NCBI GenBank assembly: GCA_002335385.1
Contig: DCVK01000040.1
Span: 1 to 55,372 of the forward strand
Source of the DNA: Candidatus Aminicenantes bacterium UBA2190
Lineage (GTDB): Bacteria; Acidobacteriota; Aminicenantia; UBA2199
Reading direction: 5' to 3'
DNA: 55,372 bases
The notes under the pieces are model-generated. The model did no database searches, had not been told where the DNA came from, and was given only the letters and a program-made list of their open reading frames with translations. Shown one piece after another: positions 17,095-23,956 of this stretch; the first letter of the stretch is position 1, and each line of letters starts with the position of its first letter. A program made the translations under genes and the position numbers.

Positions 17095-17250
17095 TTACTG
17101 CGTTTCGCTTACCTGATGATTGTCCGGAAATAATTCTCTGTCATCCAGGAAATCGCCGCTCTTTATGATCTCGAGGAACTGGTTCATGAACCTTGCGGCA
17201 GAAGCCGCGTCAACCACAGCAAAATTTATAGGAAATTCGATTTTTCTCAT
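17095..17250 (-). CDS. Small hypothetical protein (51 residues)
   Basis: An ATG at 17250 opens a 51-codon frame ending in TAA at 17095, just 13 bases ahead of the 377-residue island gene. The product begins MRKIEFPINFAVVDAASAAR and continues with an acidic segment (DDRELFPDNH). It looks like a compact helical protein. No strong Shine-Dalgarno sequence precedes it. The amphipathic, non-repetitive composition and close spacing argue for a real gene, but there is no family match I can name. Confidence 0.4.
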   Translation of the reverse strand: MRKIEFPINFAVVDAASAARFMNQFLEIIKSGDFLDDRELFPDNHQVSETQ

Positions 17251-17343
17251 AGTCTGATTCTAAGAATGCATGTTGAAAAAGTCAAGAAAATGCATTACCG
17301 CCATTTATCATGAATATCAAAACGAGCTCGTATCAGCAGGTCC

Positions 17344-17369
17344 GGGTTCGAATCCCCCCTTCGGCTTTC
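17344..17369 (+). repeat. attR-like copy of the tRNA-Thr 3' end
   Basis: Exact 26-base copy of 13034-13059. Upstream bases (about 17325-17343) still resemble the anticodon arm and variable loop of the tRNA but with gaps, so this is a tRNA fragment, not a gene. Confidence 0.8.
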
Positions 17370-17382
17370 CCTGGTCACGACC

Positions 17383-17979
17383 TCAGAGGCGGAACTCCAG
17401 GCCGGCCTGCAGCCTCACATAATCGGCATGCCTGGCCTTGCCGTAGCTGTACATCACGTGATGGAGCAGCGCGCCCAAATTGACCTTGGTCGACGAGCCG
17501 GGCTTGAGCCTGAGCTTGCCCCCGATCCCGCCGCAGACCTGGAAGAGGGCGCCGAGGTTCTCGAAGGAACTACTCAAAAAACCAAGGCCGGCCAAAAAGT
17601 AGAATTCGCTCATGGCCGACCTGGCCGCCGTGAGGACGCCGTTCAGGCTGACGGATACGCCGCCCAGCGAATCCTTTCCAGACTCGGCGCGGTCGAAATA
17701 ATGGAAATCCCATTCATTGGAGAAACGCTGGCATGCGACGCTCAGCTGCAGGCCGAACTCATCGGAAAAGTCATGCTGACCGTACAGGCCCAGGACAAAA
17801 CCGGGCTGGTAATGGTTGTCCTTATGGCCACCCGAAGTCATGTCGATGAACTCTTTCCCGATGCCGAACGACGATCCCAGATAGACGCCGAAAATCAATT
17901 CCGATTTCGGAGTGGCCCCGGCCATCAGGCTGGATAATGCCAGCACCCCAATGAACAGGGCAACTTTTCGATTGCGCAT
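17383..17979 (-). CDS. Small outer-membrane beta-barrel protein
   Basis: A 198-residue protein with a signal peptide (KVALFIGVLALSSLMAGA) and alternating hydrophobic strands with Gly and aromatic residues. Its terminal strand is VRLQAGLEFRL, as expected for an eight- to ten-strand outer-membrane barrel. No specific family is recognised. A GGGAGGG site precedes the ATG. It is divergent from the truncated tetR gene, and the inverted-repeat operator lies in the shared upstream space, so TetR-type control of this gene is conceivable. It starts the core sequence after the island. Confidence 0.7.
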   Translation of the reverse strand: MRNRKVALFIGVLALSSLMAGATPKSELIFGVYLGSSFGIGKEFIDMTSGGHKDNHYQPGFVLGLYGQHDFSDEFGLQLSVACQRFSNEWDFHYFDRAESGKDSLGGVSVSLNGVLTAARSAMSEFYFLAGLGFLSSSFENLGALFQVCGGIGGKLRLKPGSSTKVNLGALLHHVMYSYGKARHADYVRLQAGLEFRL

Positions 17980-18110
17980 GAATCCCTCCCCGGTCCTTTC
18001 CGGGCTTCAGGTTAGCACAAAGCGAAATTTCCGGCAATGAGCGGTCCGCCCCGGCCACATTGGGTTGAAAATATAAGGCCGGGAACTACTACCTGATTTT
18101 CCTCGTTAAT

Positions 18111-18137
18111 AACAGTGTTAGCTTAAATAACGCTGTT
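18111..18137. promoter_or_regulatory. Inverted-repeat operator of the TetR-type regulator
   Basis: AACAGTGTTA (18111-18120) and TAACGCTGTT (18128-18137) form a 10-bp inverted repeat with one mismatch and a 7-base centre. It sits just ahead of the tetR start and between divergent genes, the typical place for an autoregulatory TetR-family operator. Confidence 0.65.
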
Positions 18138-18147
18138 GGAGACGCCA

Positions 18148-18426
18148 ATGAGCATCAAAGACAGGAAGGAAAGAGAAGCGACCCGGATGAGGAAAAAGAT
18201 CCTGGCTGCCGCCCTGCGGGTGTTCGCCGAGCAGGGGTACGGCAAGGTGTCGATGCGGAAGATCGCGGCCCTGATCGACTATTCGCCCACGACGATCTAC
18301 CGGTTCTTCAAAAACAAGGAGGAGCTTCTGCAGACGATCGCCGCCGGGACCTTTGGCGGTTTGACGGCGAAGTTCGAAACGGTCAAGGCGAAAGGCGGCG
18401 ATGATCCGCGCATTGCGCTTCAATAA
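18148..18426 (+). pseudogene. Truncated TetR-family regulator (DNA-binding domain only)
   Basis: A 92-residue product starting at ATG 18148 (TTGGAGA ribosome site) that contains a complete TetR N-terminal helix-turn-helix: ILAAALRVFAEQGYGKVSMRKIAALIDYSPTTIYRFFKNKEELL. It stops shortly after the first helix of the ligand domain, whereas full TetR proteins are about 190-220 residues. The terminator of the next, opposing gene begins 25 bases past the stop, so the C-terminal domain appears deleted. It may be a dead remnant, or it may still bind the palindrome upstream, since the DNA-binding part and operator are intact. Confidence 0.75.
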
Positions 18427-18451
18427 AAATCTCTCCCTGGCGGCCTTGGCT

Positions 18452-18483
18452 AAAAAAAAAGGCGGGAGAAAGGTTCTCCCGCC
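18452..18483 (-). terminator. Rho-independent terminator of the leftward barrel gene
   Basis: A perfect 10-bp hairpin (GGCGGGAGAA/TTCTCCCGCC, loop AGG) at 18461-18483 is flanked on its left by nine A residues, which are read as a U tract by leftward transcription. Confidence 0.9.
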
Positions 18484-18501
18484 TCTGCAGAAATCAGGTG
18501 C

Positions 18502-19059
18502 TTACAGGTTGAACGTGTAGCCGATGCCGGCCGCCAGGCGCATGCCGCTCAGATCGACCTCGATGTCCAGGGGTTTGACCTTCAGGGGCACGTACTTGAT
18601 CTCGGCGGACAGGAACAGCCCCTTGACCGGGTAGAACTTGGCGCCGCCGGCCAGAGTAACGGACGATTTCTTCTCGTCCACCTTGCTCGCGCCGCTGACC
18701 GTCTGCTGGTAGGCGTAGCTGCCCAGGCCCAATTTCACGTACGGAGAGACCTTGCCCAGGTCGAAGCGGTAGCCGGCGAAGAACTCCAGCCCCGTCACCT
18801 TCAGGTTCGTCTCCTCCTGGTAGAGGCCGATCCTGCCGTCGCGGTCGTAGCCGAACTCATAGCCCAGGCCGGCGAACACCCCTTTCCAGATCTCCACCGA
18901 GACATAGGGGAAAAAGGCGGTACCGTTGCCGTAGACGTCCCGGATCTGGTCGTCGGCGACCGAGCGCGTGCCGAAGCCAAGGCCCAGGTCGAGATCGACC
19001 GCCCGCAGGCCCCAGGTCAGCAGGCCGAGCAGGATGAGGAATAAAGTTGCTTTTTTCAT
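18502..19059 (-). CDS. Outer-membrane beta-barrel protein
   Basis: A 185-residue protein with a signal peptide (MKKATLFLILLGLLTWGLRA) and repeated amphipathic strands (FAGLGYEFGYD, FFAGYRFDLGKVSPYVKLGLG, AGGAKFYPVKGLFLSAEIKY, LAAGIGYTFNL) typical of the OmpA-like/OmpX-like small barrel superfamily. There is no peptidoglycan-binding domain. It follows the beta-propeller protein gene by 11 bases and is followed by a strong terminator, so these two genes form one leftward unit. Confidence 0.8.
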   Translation of the reverse strand: MKKATLFLILLGLLTWGLRAVDLDLGLGFGTRSVADDQIRDVYGNGTAFFPYVSVEIWKGVFAGLGYEFGYDRDGRIGLYQEETNLKVTGLEFFAGYRFDLGKVSPYVKLGLGSYAYQQTVSGASKVDEKKSSVTLAGGAKFYPVKGLFLSAEIKYVPLKVKPLDIEVDLSGMRLAAGIGYTFNL

Positions 19060-19070
19060 GATGGTATCCC

Positions 19071-21254
19071 CTAGTTGCCGACCACGACCGGATCGCTTTC
19101 CGCGCCGCGGCTGTTGACCGAAGTGATGCGGTAGGTGAACAGCTGTTCCTGGGCCAGCGCCTTGTCGTCATACCCGGTGGCCGAGGCCGCCAGCGAAGCC
19201 AGCAGCGCGTAGCCGGCGTCGCCGGCCCCCTTCTGCTTGCGATAGATCCTGACGGCCGTGATGGTGGACAGGTTTTCAGGATTGGCGGTCCAGGTCAGGC
19301 GGTTGACGTATTCCTTGTAGAAGATGAAGTTGTTTTCCAGGCGCTGCAGCAGGACGCCGGCGGGGGCCAGCACCGGGGCGAAGCGGGCGGACACGGAAGC
19401 CGTGGCCATCTCGCTGTCGAGAACGCCGTCATTGACCACCAGCCCTACCTGGTAGGTGCCTTCTCTGTCGGGGTCGGGGGTCAGGATCGCGGTCGCTCCG
19501 TCCGGGGCCAGGGTGGCGGAGGCGCCGGCGGGAGACGAGACCAGGCTCCAGGCGTAGGTCAGCGGCTTTTCCTCCGGATCATAAGAAGCACTGCCGTCGA
19601 AGGTCGCGATCTGGCCGGCATCCACGAGGATCTCCGTCTTGTCGACGGTGACCACGGCGACCGGTCGCCGGTTGAGCGGAGTCTTGGGGAAAGCGATGCC
19701 CGCCGGCAGGACCCATTCAATGTAATCACCCGGATTACCGGGATCGGGAGGGTCGGGGGGATCGGGGTAGTTGCGCAAGGGATCGGGATACCAGGTGGGG
19801 GTGCCGATCTGCTTGACATGGGCCAGGGTGCGGAGATTGAAGACGTCGATGACCGGGCTGGCACCGGAAATGGTGGGGTTGGTGGCATACAGGAAGCCGC
19901 CGTCCGGGGTGATGGCCAGGTTGTCGACTCCAAAGAGCTGGCTGGTGCCGCGCACCGTGGGCGCGCGCATGGAGCCGATGTGGCTCACCTGGCCGGGTCC
20001 GCTGATCGCCAGGACCTGGACTTCGGAATACCACCAATAAAGGTCGTCCTCATACGGGTCCGGTTCGTCGTCCCAGTAGTTGGTATGAAGATAGGCCCGG
20101 CGCCCGTCTGGGGAAAAGACCAGCGACTGGCCGCCGCTGATCCGGTTGGGCAGAACGACGTCGGATCGGCGGGTGATGTGCCCCGGGGAGTCGATGGTGA
20201 AAACGGGGATGTTGCTGCCCTCGAAGAAGGCATCCGGGTCGGGATCCTCGGGATAGGCGCTGCGAACGCAGTTGACGCCCATGACGGTCCGGCCGTCGGG
20301 GGAGATGGCGACGTTGACCGGGCGGTACAGGAAGGGGAACGGCGAATTTTCATCGGTCCCCTGCTTCCACAGCTGCGCCGACGACTCCGAGTAGGTCAGG
20401 CCGCCGGTGGCGGGATCGAGCAGGACGACATGGAGGTAGCCGTAGAAATAGTCGGCTACGATCACGGTGCGGCCGTCGGGGGCGATCTCCACGGCATTGG
20501 CATAGGCGTACATGTCGTCGTATGGATCGGCGGGATCCCCCTCGTCGATGACCAGGGACAGGCTGTAGGGATCGCCCGTCACTTCGTCGTAGCCGGCCGG
20601 GATCCAGCTCCGGGTGGGGATATGCAGCACGGCGAGCCGCGGAGAGAAGCCGCCGTCAGCCACGATGGCCCAGGTGTTGCTGGGATCGATGGCGATGTCC
20701 TCGGCGAAGAAATCGATCTGGACCATGCCGGTCACCACGGGCGTGCCCGAGGTCAGGCTGACGAAAAAAACCTTTCCGTCGCCGAAGTTCGAGATCAGGG
20801 CCTGGCGGCCGTCGCTGGTCATGGCCACATCGAAGCGCCCGCCACCCTCGGAGCCGAGCGGGCCGCCGATGGGCCCCCCGGTCTCGGGATCGATCGTGTA
20901 ATCGAACTCGTTGAGCAGAACGGGCGAGATGGTCTGGGTGCGCGGGTTGATCATGGCGACGCCGTTGGTATTGTTGTATACCACCAGGCCGGTGCTGCCG
21001 ATGCTGGCCGTCATCGGCACCGGAGCATAGGGAGGGATGGGGGGTATGGGCAGGGCGGCGTCGGGACCATTGGGCAGGATCGGGTTGCCCCCGTTGTCGG
21101 GACTGCCCTTCAGCTGTGCCGCTGCCTGGGGGTCTTGCCCTTTCTTTCGCTTCTGCTGCGGGGCGTCGGCAAAGGTCACCATGACCCCCAGCAGGAACAG
21201 GCAAAACACCCGACAAGAAACCTTATAGATGTTTTTGTTTTTTTGTAGTTCCAT
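19071..21254 (-). CDS. Secreted beta-propeller protein with PKD-like and fibronectin-like C-terminal domains
   Basis: A 727-residue exported protein. After a signal peptide (VFCLFLLGVMVTFA) and a Pro/Gln-rich linker come YVTN/SMP-30-type beta-propeller repeats (about 80-520), recognisable from AISPDGRTV, VFSPDGRRAYL and AITPDGGFLYATN. A PKD-like domain follows (PVAVVTVDKTEILVDAG, ATFDGSASYDPEEKPLTYAWS), then a fibronectin-III-like domain near the end (NRLTWTANPENLSTITAVRIYR). A Pro/Asp-rich stretch (YPDPPDPPDPGNPGDY) links the parts. It is probably a cell-surface or periplasmic scaffold; no catalytic residues are seen. The start at 21254 sits 7 bases after a -10 box, so it is probably leaderless. 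Confidence 0.8.
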   Translation of the reverse strand: MELQKNKNIYKVSCRVFCLFLLGVMVTFADAPQQKRKKGQDPQAAAQLKGSPDNGGNPILPNGPDAALPIPPIPPYAPVPMTASIGSTGLVVYNNTNGVAMINPRTQTISPVLLNEFDYTIDPETGGPIGGPLGSEGGGRFDVAMTSDGRQALISNFGDGKVFFVSLTSGTPVVTGMVQIDFFAEDIAIDPSNTWAIVADGGFSPRLAVLHIPTRSWIPAGYDEVTGDPYSLSLVIDEGDPADPYDDMYAYANAVEIAPDGRTVIVADYFYGYLHVVLLDPATGGLTYSESSAQLWKQGTDENSPFPFLYRPVNVAISPDGRTVMGVNCVRSAYPEDPDPDAFFEGSNIPVFTIDSPGHITRRSDVVLPNRISGGQSLVFSPDGRRAYLHTNYWDDEPDPYEDDLYWWYSEVQVLAISGPGQVSHIGSMRAPTVRGTSQLFGVDNLAITPDGGFLYATNPTISGASPVIDVFNLRTLAHVKQIGTPTWYPDPLRNYPDPPDPPDPGNPGDYIEWVLPAGIAFPKTPLNRRPVAVVTVDKTEILVDAGQIATFDGSASYDPEEKPLTYAWSLVSSPAGASATLAPDGATAILTPDPDREGTYQVGLVVNDGVLDSEMATASVSARFAPVLAPAGVLLQRLENNFIFYKEYVNRLTWTANPENLSTITAVRIYRKQKGAGDAGYALLASLAASATGYDDKALAQEQLFTYRITSVNSRGAESDPVVVGN

Positions 21255-21261
21255 AGTCCGC

Positions 21262-21288
21262 ATTCTAGCACACTTTCACACATGTCAA
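21262..21288 (-). promoter_or_regulatory. Promoter of the beta-propeller gene, probably leaderless
   Basis: Read leftward: TTGACA (21288-21283), a 15-base spacer ending in TGC, then TAGAAT (21267-21262). The extended -10 compensates for the short spacer. The ATG begins 7 bases later at 21254. Confidence 0.65.
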
Positions 21289-21480
21289 TAGTAATTAGCA
21301 AAATTTTCGCGTCATCGCTTCGGGAGTTGTTTCTATTGCAATATCGGAACATTCCGACTATTTTTCTTGACCTGATATCCCGCTGGCGCCTGAAGGGCCG
21401 GAACCGCCGCCCAGTGATCACAGCCTGGCTCGTGCCGCAGCGGGACGGCGATGAACCAGGGCAGCGGAAGAGGAAAAGGC

Positions 21481-22398
21481 TCAGGCGGTCCGGATGAAAT
21501 TGCGGAAAAAATCGCTTGCCGGGAGGCCGGGGGTGAAGCTCAGCTCATAAGCCGGCACCCTGGCCGCGAGGCGCTTGGCAAAGCCGATGATCGGCGCTGA
21601 CGTACCGGGGTCGTACCAGGGGATCGAGGCCATGGGCAGCAGGCGGTCGGCGGCAGCGGCAGCGTCGAGTTTCTCGATGCGGTTGCGTTTCCCGTGCTTC
21701 AGGAAAAATATCCCGGCCAGCGGCGCGCTGGCGTTGCGGGCGAGGCCGGCCGTCCCCGCCCAGGGCGTGCCGAACGCCTGCATCACCCCAGCGATCTCGC
21801 GGACGATGATGCGCTCGTCGCTCAGCATCTTGCCACATCGCGCCTGGACCAGCAACCCGGAGAATGTGCTCTTCCCCGCCCCGGAAACGCCGGGGAAAAT
21901 GAAGGCCTTCCCTCCCCTGGCCATGCCGGCCGCGTGGGTCAGGATCCCCTTGCGCCTGGCAAGGAAATACATTAAGAGCAGCTGGTCGAGGGGGTAGGTT
22001 AGCGGCAGGCTGACCACCCTTTGGCCATGAATGCCCTGCGCTTCGGGAAGGCAGTACAGGTCAACACGCCTTGCCCCGTGATCGAAGCGAGCGCTCCAGA
22101 GCGATCTGGCGCTCCGAGCCGGGGTCAGGTCCAGCCAATAGTTCTTGCCGTCACGATAAAGCGACCAGGAATCCCGGGTATCGAATACCTTCTCCAGGTC
22201 CCGCCGCAGCGGCCCGGGCCCGCATATCACGCGGACGGCCATGAGGGGGGCGCAGGCTTCGCCGCGGCAGCGCCGCAGGAAGGGCCGATAAAGGAGATTG
22301 GAAACGCGCAACTTCGTCGCGCGAGGGGCGGAGATCAGGATCTCGATGCCGCCGATGCGCAGATTCCCGCCCTCAGGCAGGAATAACGCGCCGCTCAA
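21481..22398 (-). CDS. HPr kinase/phosphorylase-like protein of a radical-SAM peptide cassette
   Basis: A 305-residue HprK-related protein. The P-loop FPGVSGAGKST is at about 170-178, followed by LSDERIIVR and TPWAGTAGLARN, which are typical of HprK-like proteins found with PqqD and radical SAM genes (SynChlorMet ScmC or HPr-rel systems). No HPr or PTS gene is nearby. The best start is TTG at 22398, overlapping the peptide stop (TTGA). An extra 100 codons upstream in frame overlap the peptide gene, are Arg-rich and look non-coding. In lasso-peptide clusters HprK-like kinases phosphorylate the C-terminal Ser of the precursor; the peptide here also ends in Ser, so a tailoring role is plausible but unproven. 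Confidence 0.82.
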   Translation of the reverse strand: MSGALFLPEGGNLRIGGIEILISAPRATKLRVSNLLYRPFLRRCRGEACAPLMAVRVICGPGPLRRDLEKVFDTRDSWSLYRDGKNYWLDLTPARSARSLWSARFDHGARRVDLYCLPEAQGIHGQRVVSLPLTYPLDQLLLMYFLARRKGILTHAAGMARGGKAFIFPGVSGAGKSTFSGLLVQARCGKMLSDERIIVREIAGVMQAFGTPWAGTAGLARNASAPLAGIFFLKHGKRNRIEKLDAAAAADRLLPMASIPWYDPGTSAPIIGFAKRLAARVPAYELSFTPGLPASDFFRNFIRTA

Positions 22399-22568
22399 CT
22401 TCCCGGGGCTCCGGCGCAAGCGCGGGCCACGCAAGGCTGGTCGTAACTCACGCCGGAGTCGACCAGTTTGCAGCCAATGCCCAGAGTCTGCATGCCCGGC
22501 GCGATATTCACGACGCGCAGCAGCGGCTTGGCGTATTTTTTCTTCATCGCCTTTTTCTCTTTCTTCAT
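22395..22568 (-). CDS. Candidate RiPP precursor peptide (57 residues)
   Basis: A 57-codon gene between the radical SAM and HprK-like genes. It starts at ATG 22568, with GGAGG 10 bases upstream inside the last codons of the radical SAM gene, and its TGA overlaps the TTG of the kinase gene. The N-terminal leader is Lys-rich and contains KKKYAKPLLRVV, a YxxP motif (Tyr12, Pro15) like that bound by PqqD-type recognition elements in lasso and related peptides. The C-terminal part is Gly-rich with three Cys (33, 46, 51), one Tyr (42), and ends in APGS. An internal Met8 could also start it. The product is unknown; thioether or other radical-installed crosslinks, Ser phosphorylation and leader cleavage are all possible. 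Confidence 0.75.
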   Translation of the reverse strand: MKKEKKAMKKKYAKPLLRVVNIAPGMQTLGIGCKLVDSGVSYDQPCVARACAGAPGS

Positions 22569-22574
22569 TTTCGT

Positions 22575-23669
22575 CTATCCTCCGCAGGCTTCGGAATTGA
22601 GCTTCGCGAACCGGTGCTGGCCGATCGCGCACATGTATTCGGAAGGGCTGGTTTCGCTGCCGTTCTCCATCTCGAAAAACCCCGGGCAATATCCGCAAAG
22701 CAGTTTTTTCTCACAGCCCCGGCAGGAAGACCGGGCATCCGGCATCGCCTTCCTGAAATCATGGAAGGCCTGGCCCCAGCCGTCCTGGAAACGGCCCGGG
22801 CAGAGATCATAGCCGGCATTTCTCACCATCAGGCAGGGGAACAAACGGCCCCGGGGATCAATATGGAACGTGTTCACGCCGGAGCCGCAATTGAACAAGC
22901 CGTCTCCCGTGGGCTCCTCACGGAATGACCGGTAGAATTCCCGCCATTCCCGTGTCCGGTCCGGATCGGCCATTTCCAGGTCCACAGCCCGGCCTGGCGG
23001 AACCCGCAGATCGAGCGGGCCGCGGTCGCCGGCCAGGGAGGGAAAGATCGCCGGGTCGAAGCGGAACTTGATGCCGCGGCTCCGGGCCAGGTCCTCGATG
23101 GCAGGGAAATCATCGTCATTCAGCGTCATCAGGACGCTCTTGAGCCGCACGGGGATGCCCTCGGACTGCAGAGCCTCGATCCCCTCCATGGCCCTGGCGA
23201 ACGAACCCGGGATGCCGGTGATGCGGTCGTGGGTCCCGGCGGAAGCCCCGTAAATGCTGACCTCGACCAGGCGCGGAGGGAGATCGCGGAAAAGGCTGAG
23301 GATGCTGTCGCCGACCAGCGTGGCGTTCGTGAACAGGGTCACCAGGAAGCCGTTTCGCCGGGCGAAGGAGTAGATCTCCGGGAAATCATCGCGCCGCAGC
23401 GGCTCGCCGCCGGTCAACAGCAGGAACAAGCAGCCTGCTTCCTTGATGTCGGCGATGATCTCCAGCCATTGGCCGGCAGTCAGCTCCGGGCGGGCGGCAT
23501 CCCGATCCGAACGCTCCCTGGCATAGCAGTGAACGCACTCGAGATTGCAGCGATGGGTCAGCGCCAGGCTCCCCGAAAAGGGGACGCGCTGGCTGGCGAT
23601 CTTCGCCGACAGTACGCGCCAGAAATGCCGGTCGTCCCCTCCGGTCCAATGTTCGCAATTCGGGTTCAT
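22575..23669 (-). CDS. Radical SAM/SPASM peptide-modifying enzyme
   Basis: A 364-residue radical SAM enzyme with the cluster motif CNLECVHC (C41, C45, C48), LLLTGGEPLRR in the SAM-binding region, and a C-terminal SPASM region. The candidate auxiliary cluster ligands are C261, C279, C316, C319, C325, C328 and C347 (CGSG...FPC...CRGCEKKLLCGYC...MC). SPASM proteins next to PqqD genes and short peptides usually modify ribosomal peptides. Its start overlaps the stop of the PqqD gene (ATGA), and the candidate peptide gene follows 6 bases after its stop. The reaction cannot be told from sequence; sactipeptide, ranthipeptide or C-C crosslinks are options. Confidence 0.9.
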   Translation of the reverse strand: MNPNCEHWTGGDDRHFWRVLSAKIASQRVPFSGSLALTHRCNLECVHCYARERSDRDAARPELTAGQWLEIIADIKEAGCLFLLLTGGEPLRRDDFPEIYSFARRNGFLVTLFTNATLVGDSILSLFRDLPPRLVEVSIYGASAGTHDRITGIPGSFARAMEGIEALQSEGIPVRLKSVLMTLNDDDFPAIEDLARSRGIKFRFDPAIFPSLAGDRGPLDLRVPPGRAVDLEMADPDRTREWREFYRSFREEPTGDGLFNCGSGVNTFHIDPRGRLFPCLMVRNAGYDLCPGRFQDGWGQAFHDFRKAMPDARSSCRGCEKKLLCGYCPGFFEMENGSETSPSEYMCAIGQHRFAKLNSEACGG

Positions 23670-23956
23670 GCCACTTTTTCCGCCAGGCCCCTCTCCAGCA
23701 ACTGCCCGATGAATTCGCTCGCGTCGGCCTCGGCCTGTTCCGGCGCCACAGCGAATTCGGCGGCGATCCCGGCGACGATCGCCGCCAGCGTCCGTTCACC
23801 ATCCAGGCGCTCCCAGATATAATCCGCCAGGGGGTTCAAGACAAAGATGTTCTCCAGGTCGACCGGGGTGCCGACGACCGGTATCAGGAAGGATTCGCCG
23901 GCGATCCGGCGCCCGGCGATCCCCTCCTTGCGGCGGTATCTGGCCTCCGGCTTCAT
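23666..23956 (-). CDS. PqqD-family peptide-binding (RRE) protein
   Basis: A 96-residue winged-helix protein of the PqqD family, the chaperone type that binds RiPP leader peptides and presents them to radical SAM enzymes. Characteristic features are an N-terminal beta region (GESFLIPVVGTPVDLENIFVL), LNPLADYIWERLDGERTLAAIVAGI and a C-terminal helix ending QLLERGLAEKV. It overlaps both neighbours by ATGA: the protease gene stop upstream and the radical SAM start downstream. It is therefore translationally coupled in the peptide operon. PqqD proteins of HprK-associated cassettes have the same size and pattern. Confidence 0.88.
   Translation of the reverse strand: MKPEARYRRKEGIAGRRIAGESFLIPVVGTPVDLENIFVLNPLADYIWERLDGERTLAAIVAGIAAEFAVAPEQAEADASEFIGQLLERGLAEKVA

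Larger units (their letters stand above)
13034..17369. mobile_element. Putative small genomic island integrated at tRNA-Thr
   Basis: The segment is bounded by a 26-bp direct repeat of the tRNA-Thr 3' end, and weaker similarity continues upstream of the right copy as far as the anticodon loop. The genes between the repeats all read leftward. Much of the segment, especially 15.0-17.3 kb, is clearly richer in A and T than the flanks. Contents: a YdeI-family protein, a secreted double NTF2-like protein, a TraB/GumN-like secreted protein, an unknown 377-residue protein and a 51-residue peptide. There is no integrase, so the element would be non-autonomous or a remnant. About 215 bases between the tRNA and the first gene hold nothing recognisable. 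Confidence 0.65.

Noticed and set aside
17325..17369. Second tRNA gene
   Set aside because: Only the T arm and 3' acceptor strand are intact; there is no 5' half, so it is a tRNA fragment (attachment-site copy).
22399..22698. N-terminal extension of the HprK-like protein by 100 codons
   Set aside because: It overlaps the peptide gene completely in another frame and is Arg-rich without family similarity; the TTG at 22398 with stop-start overlap is better.
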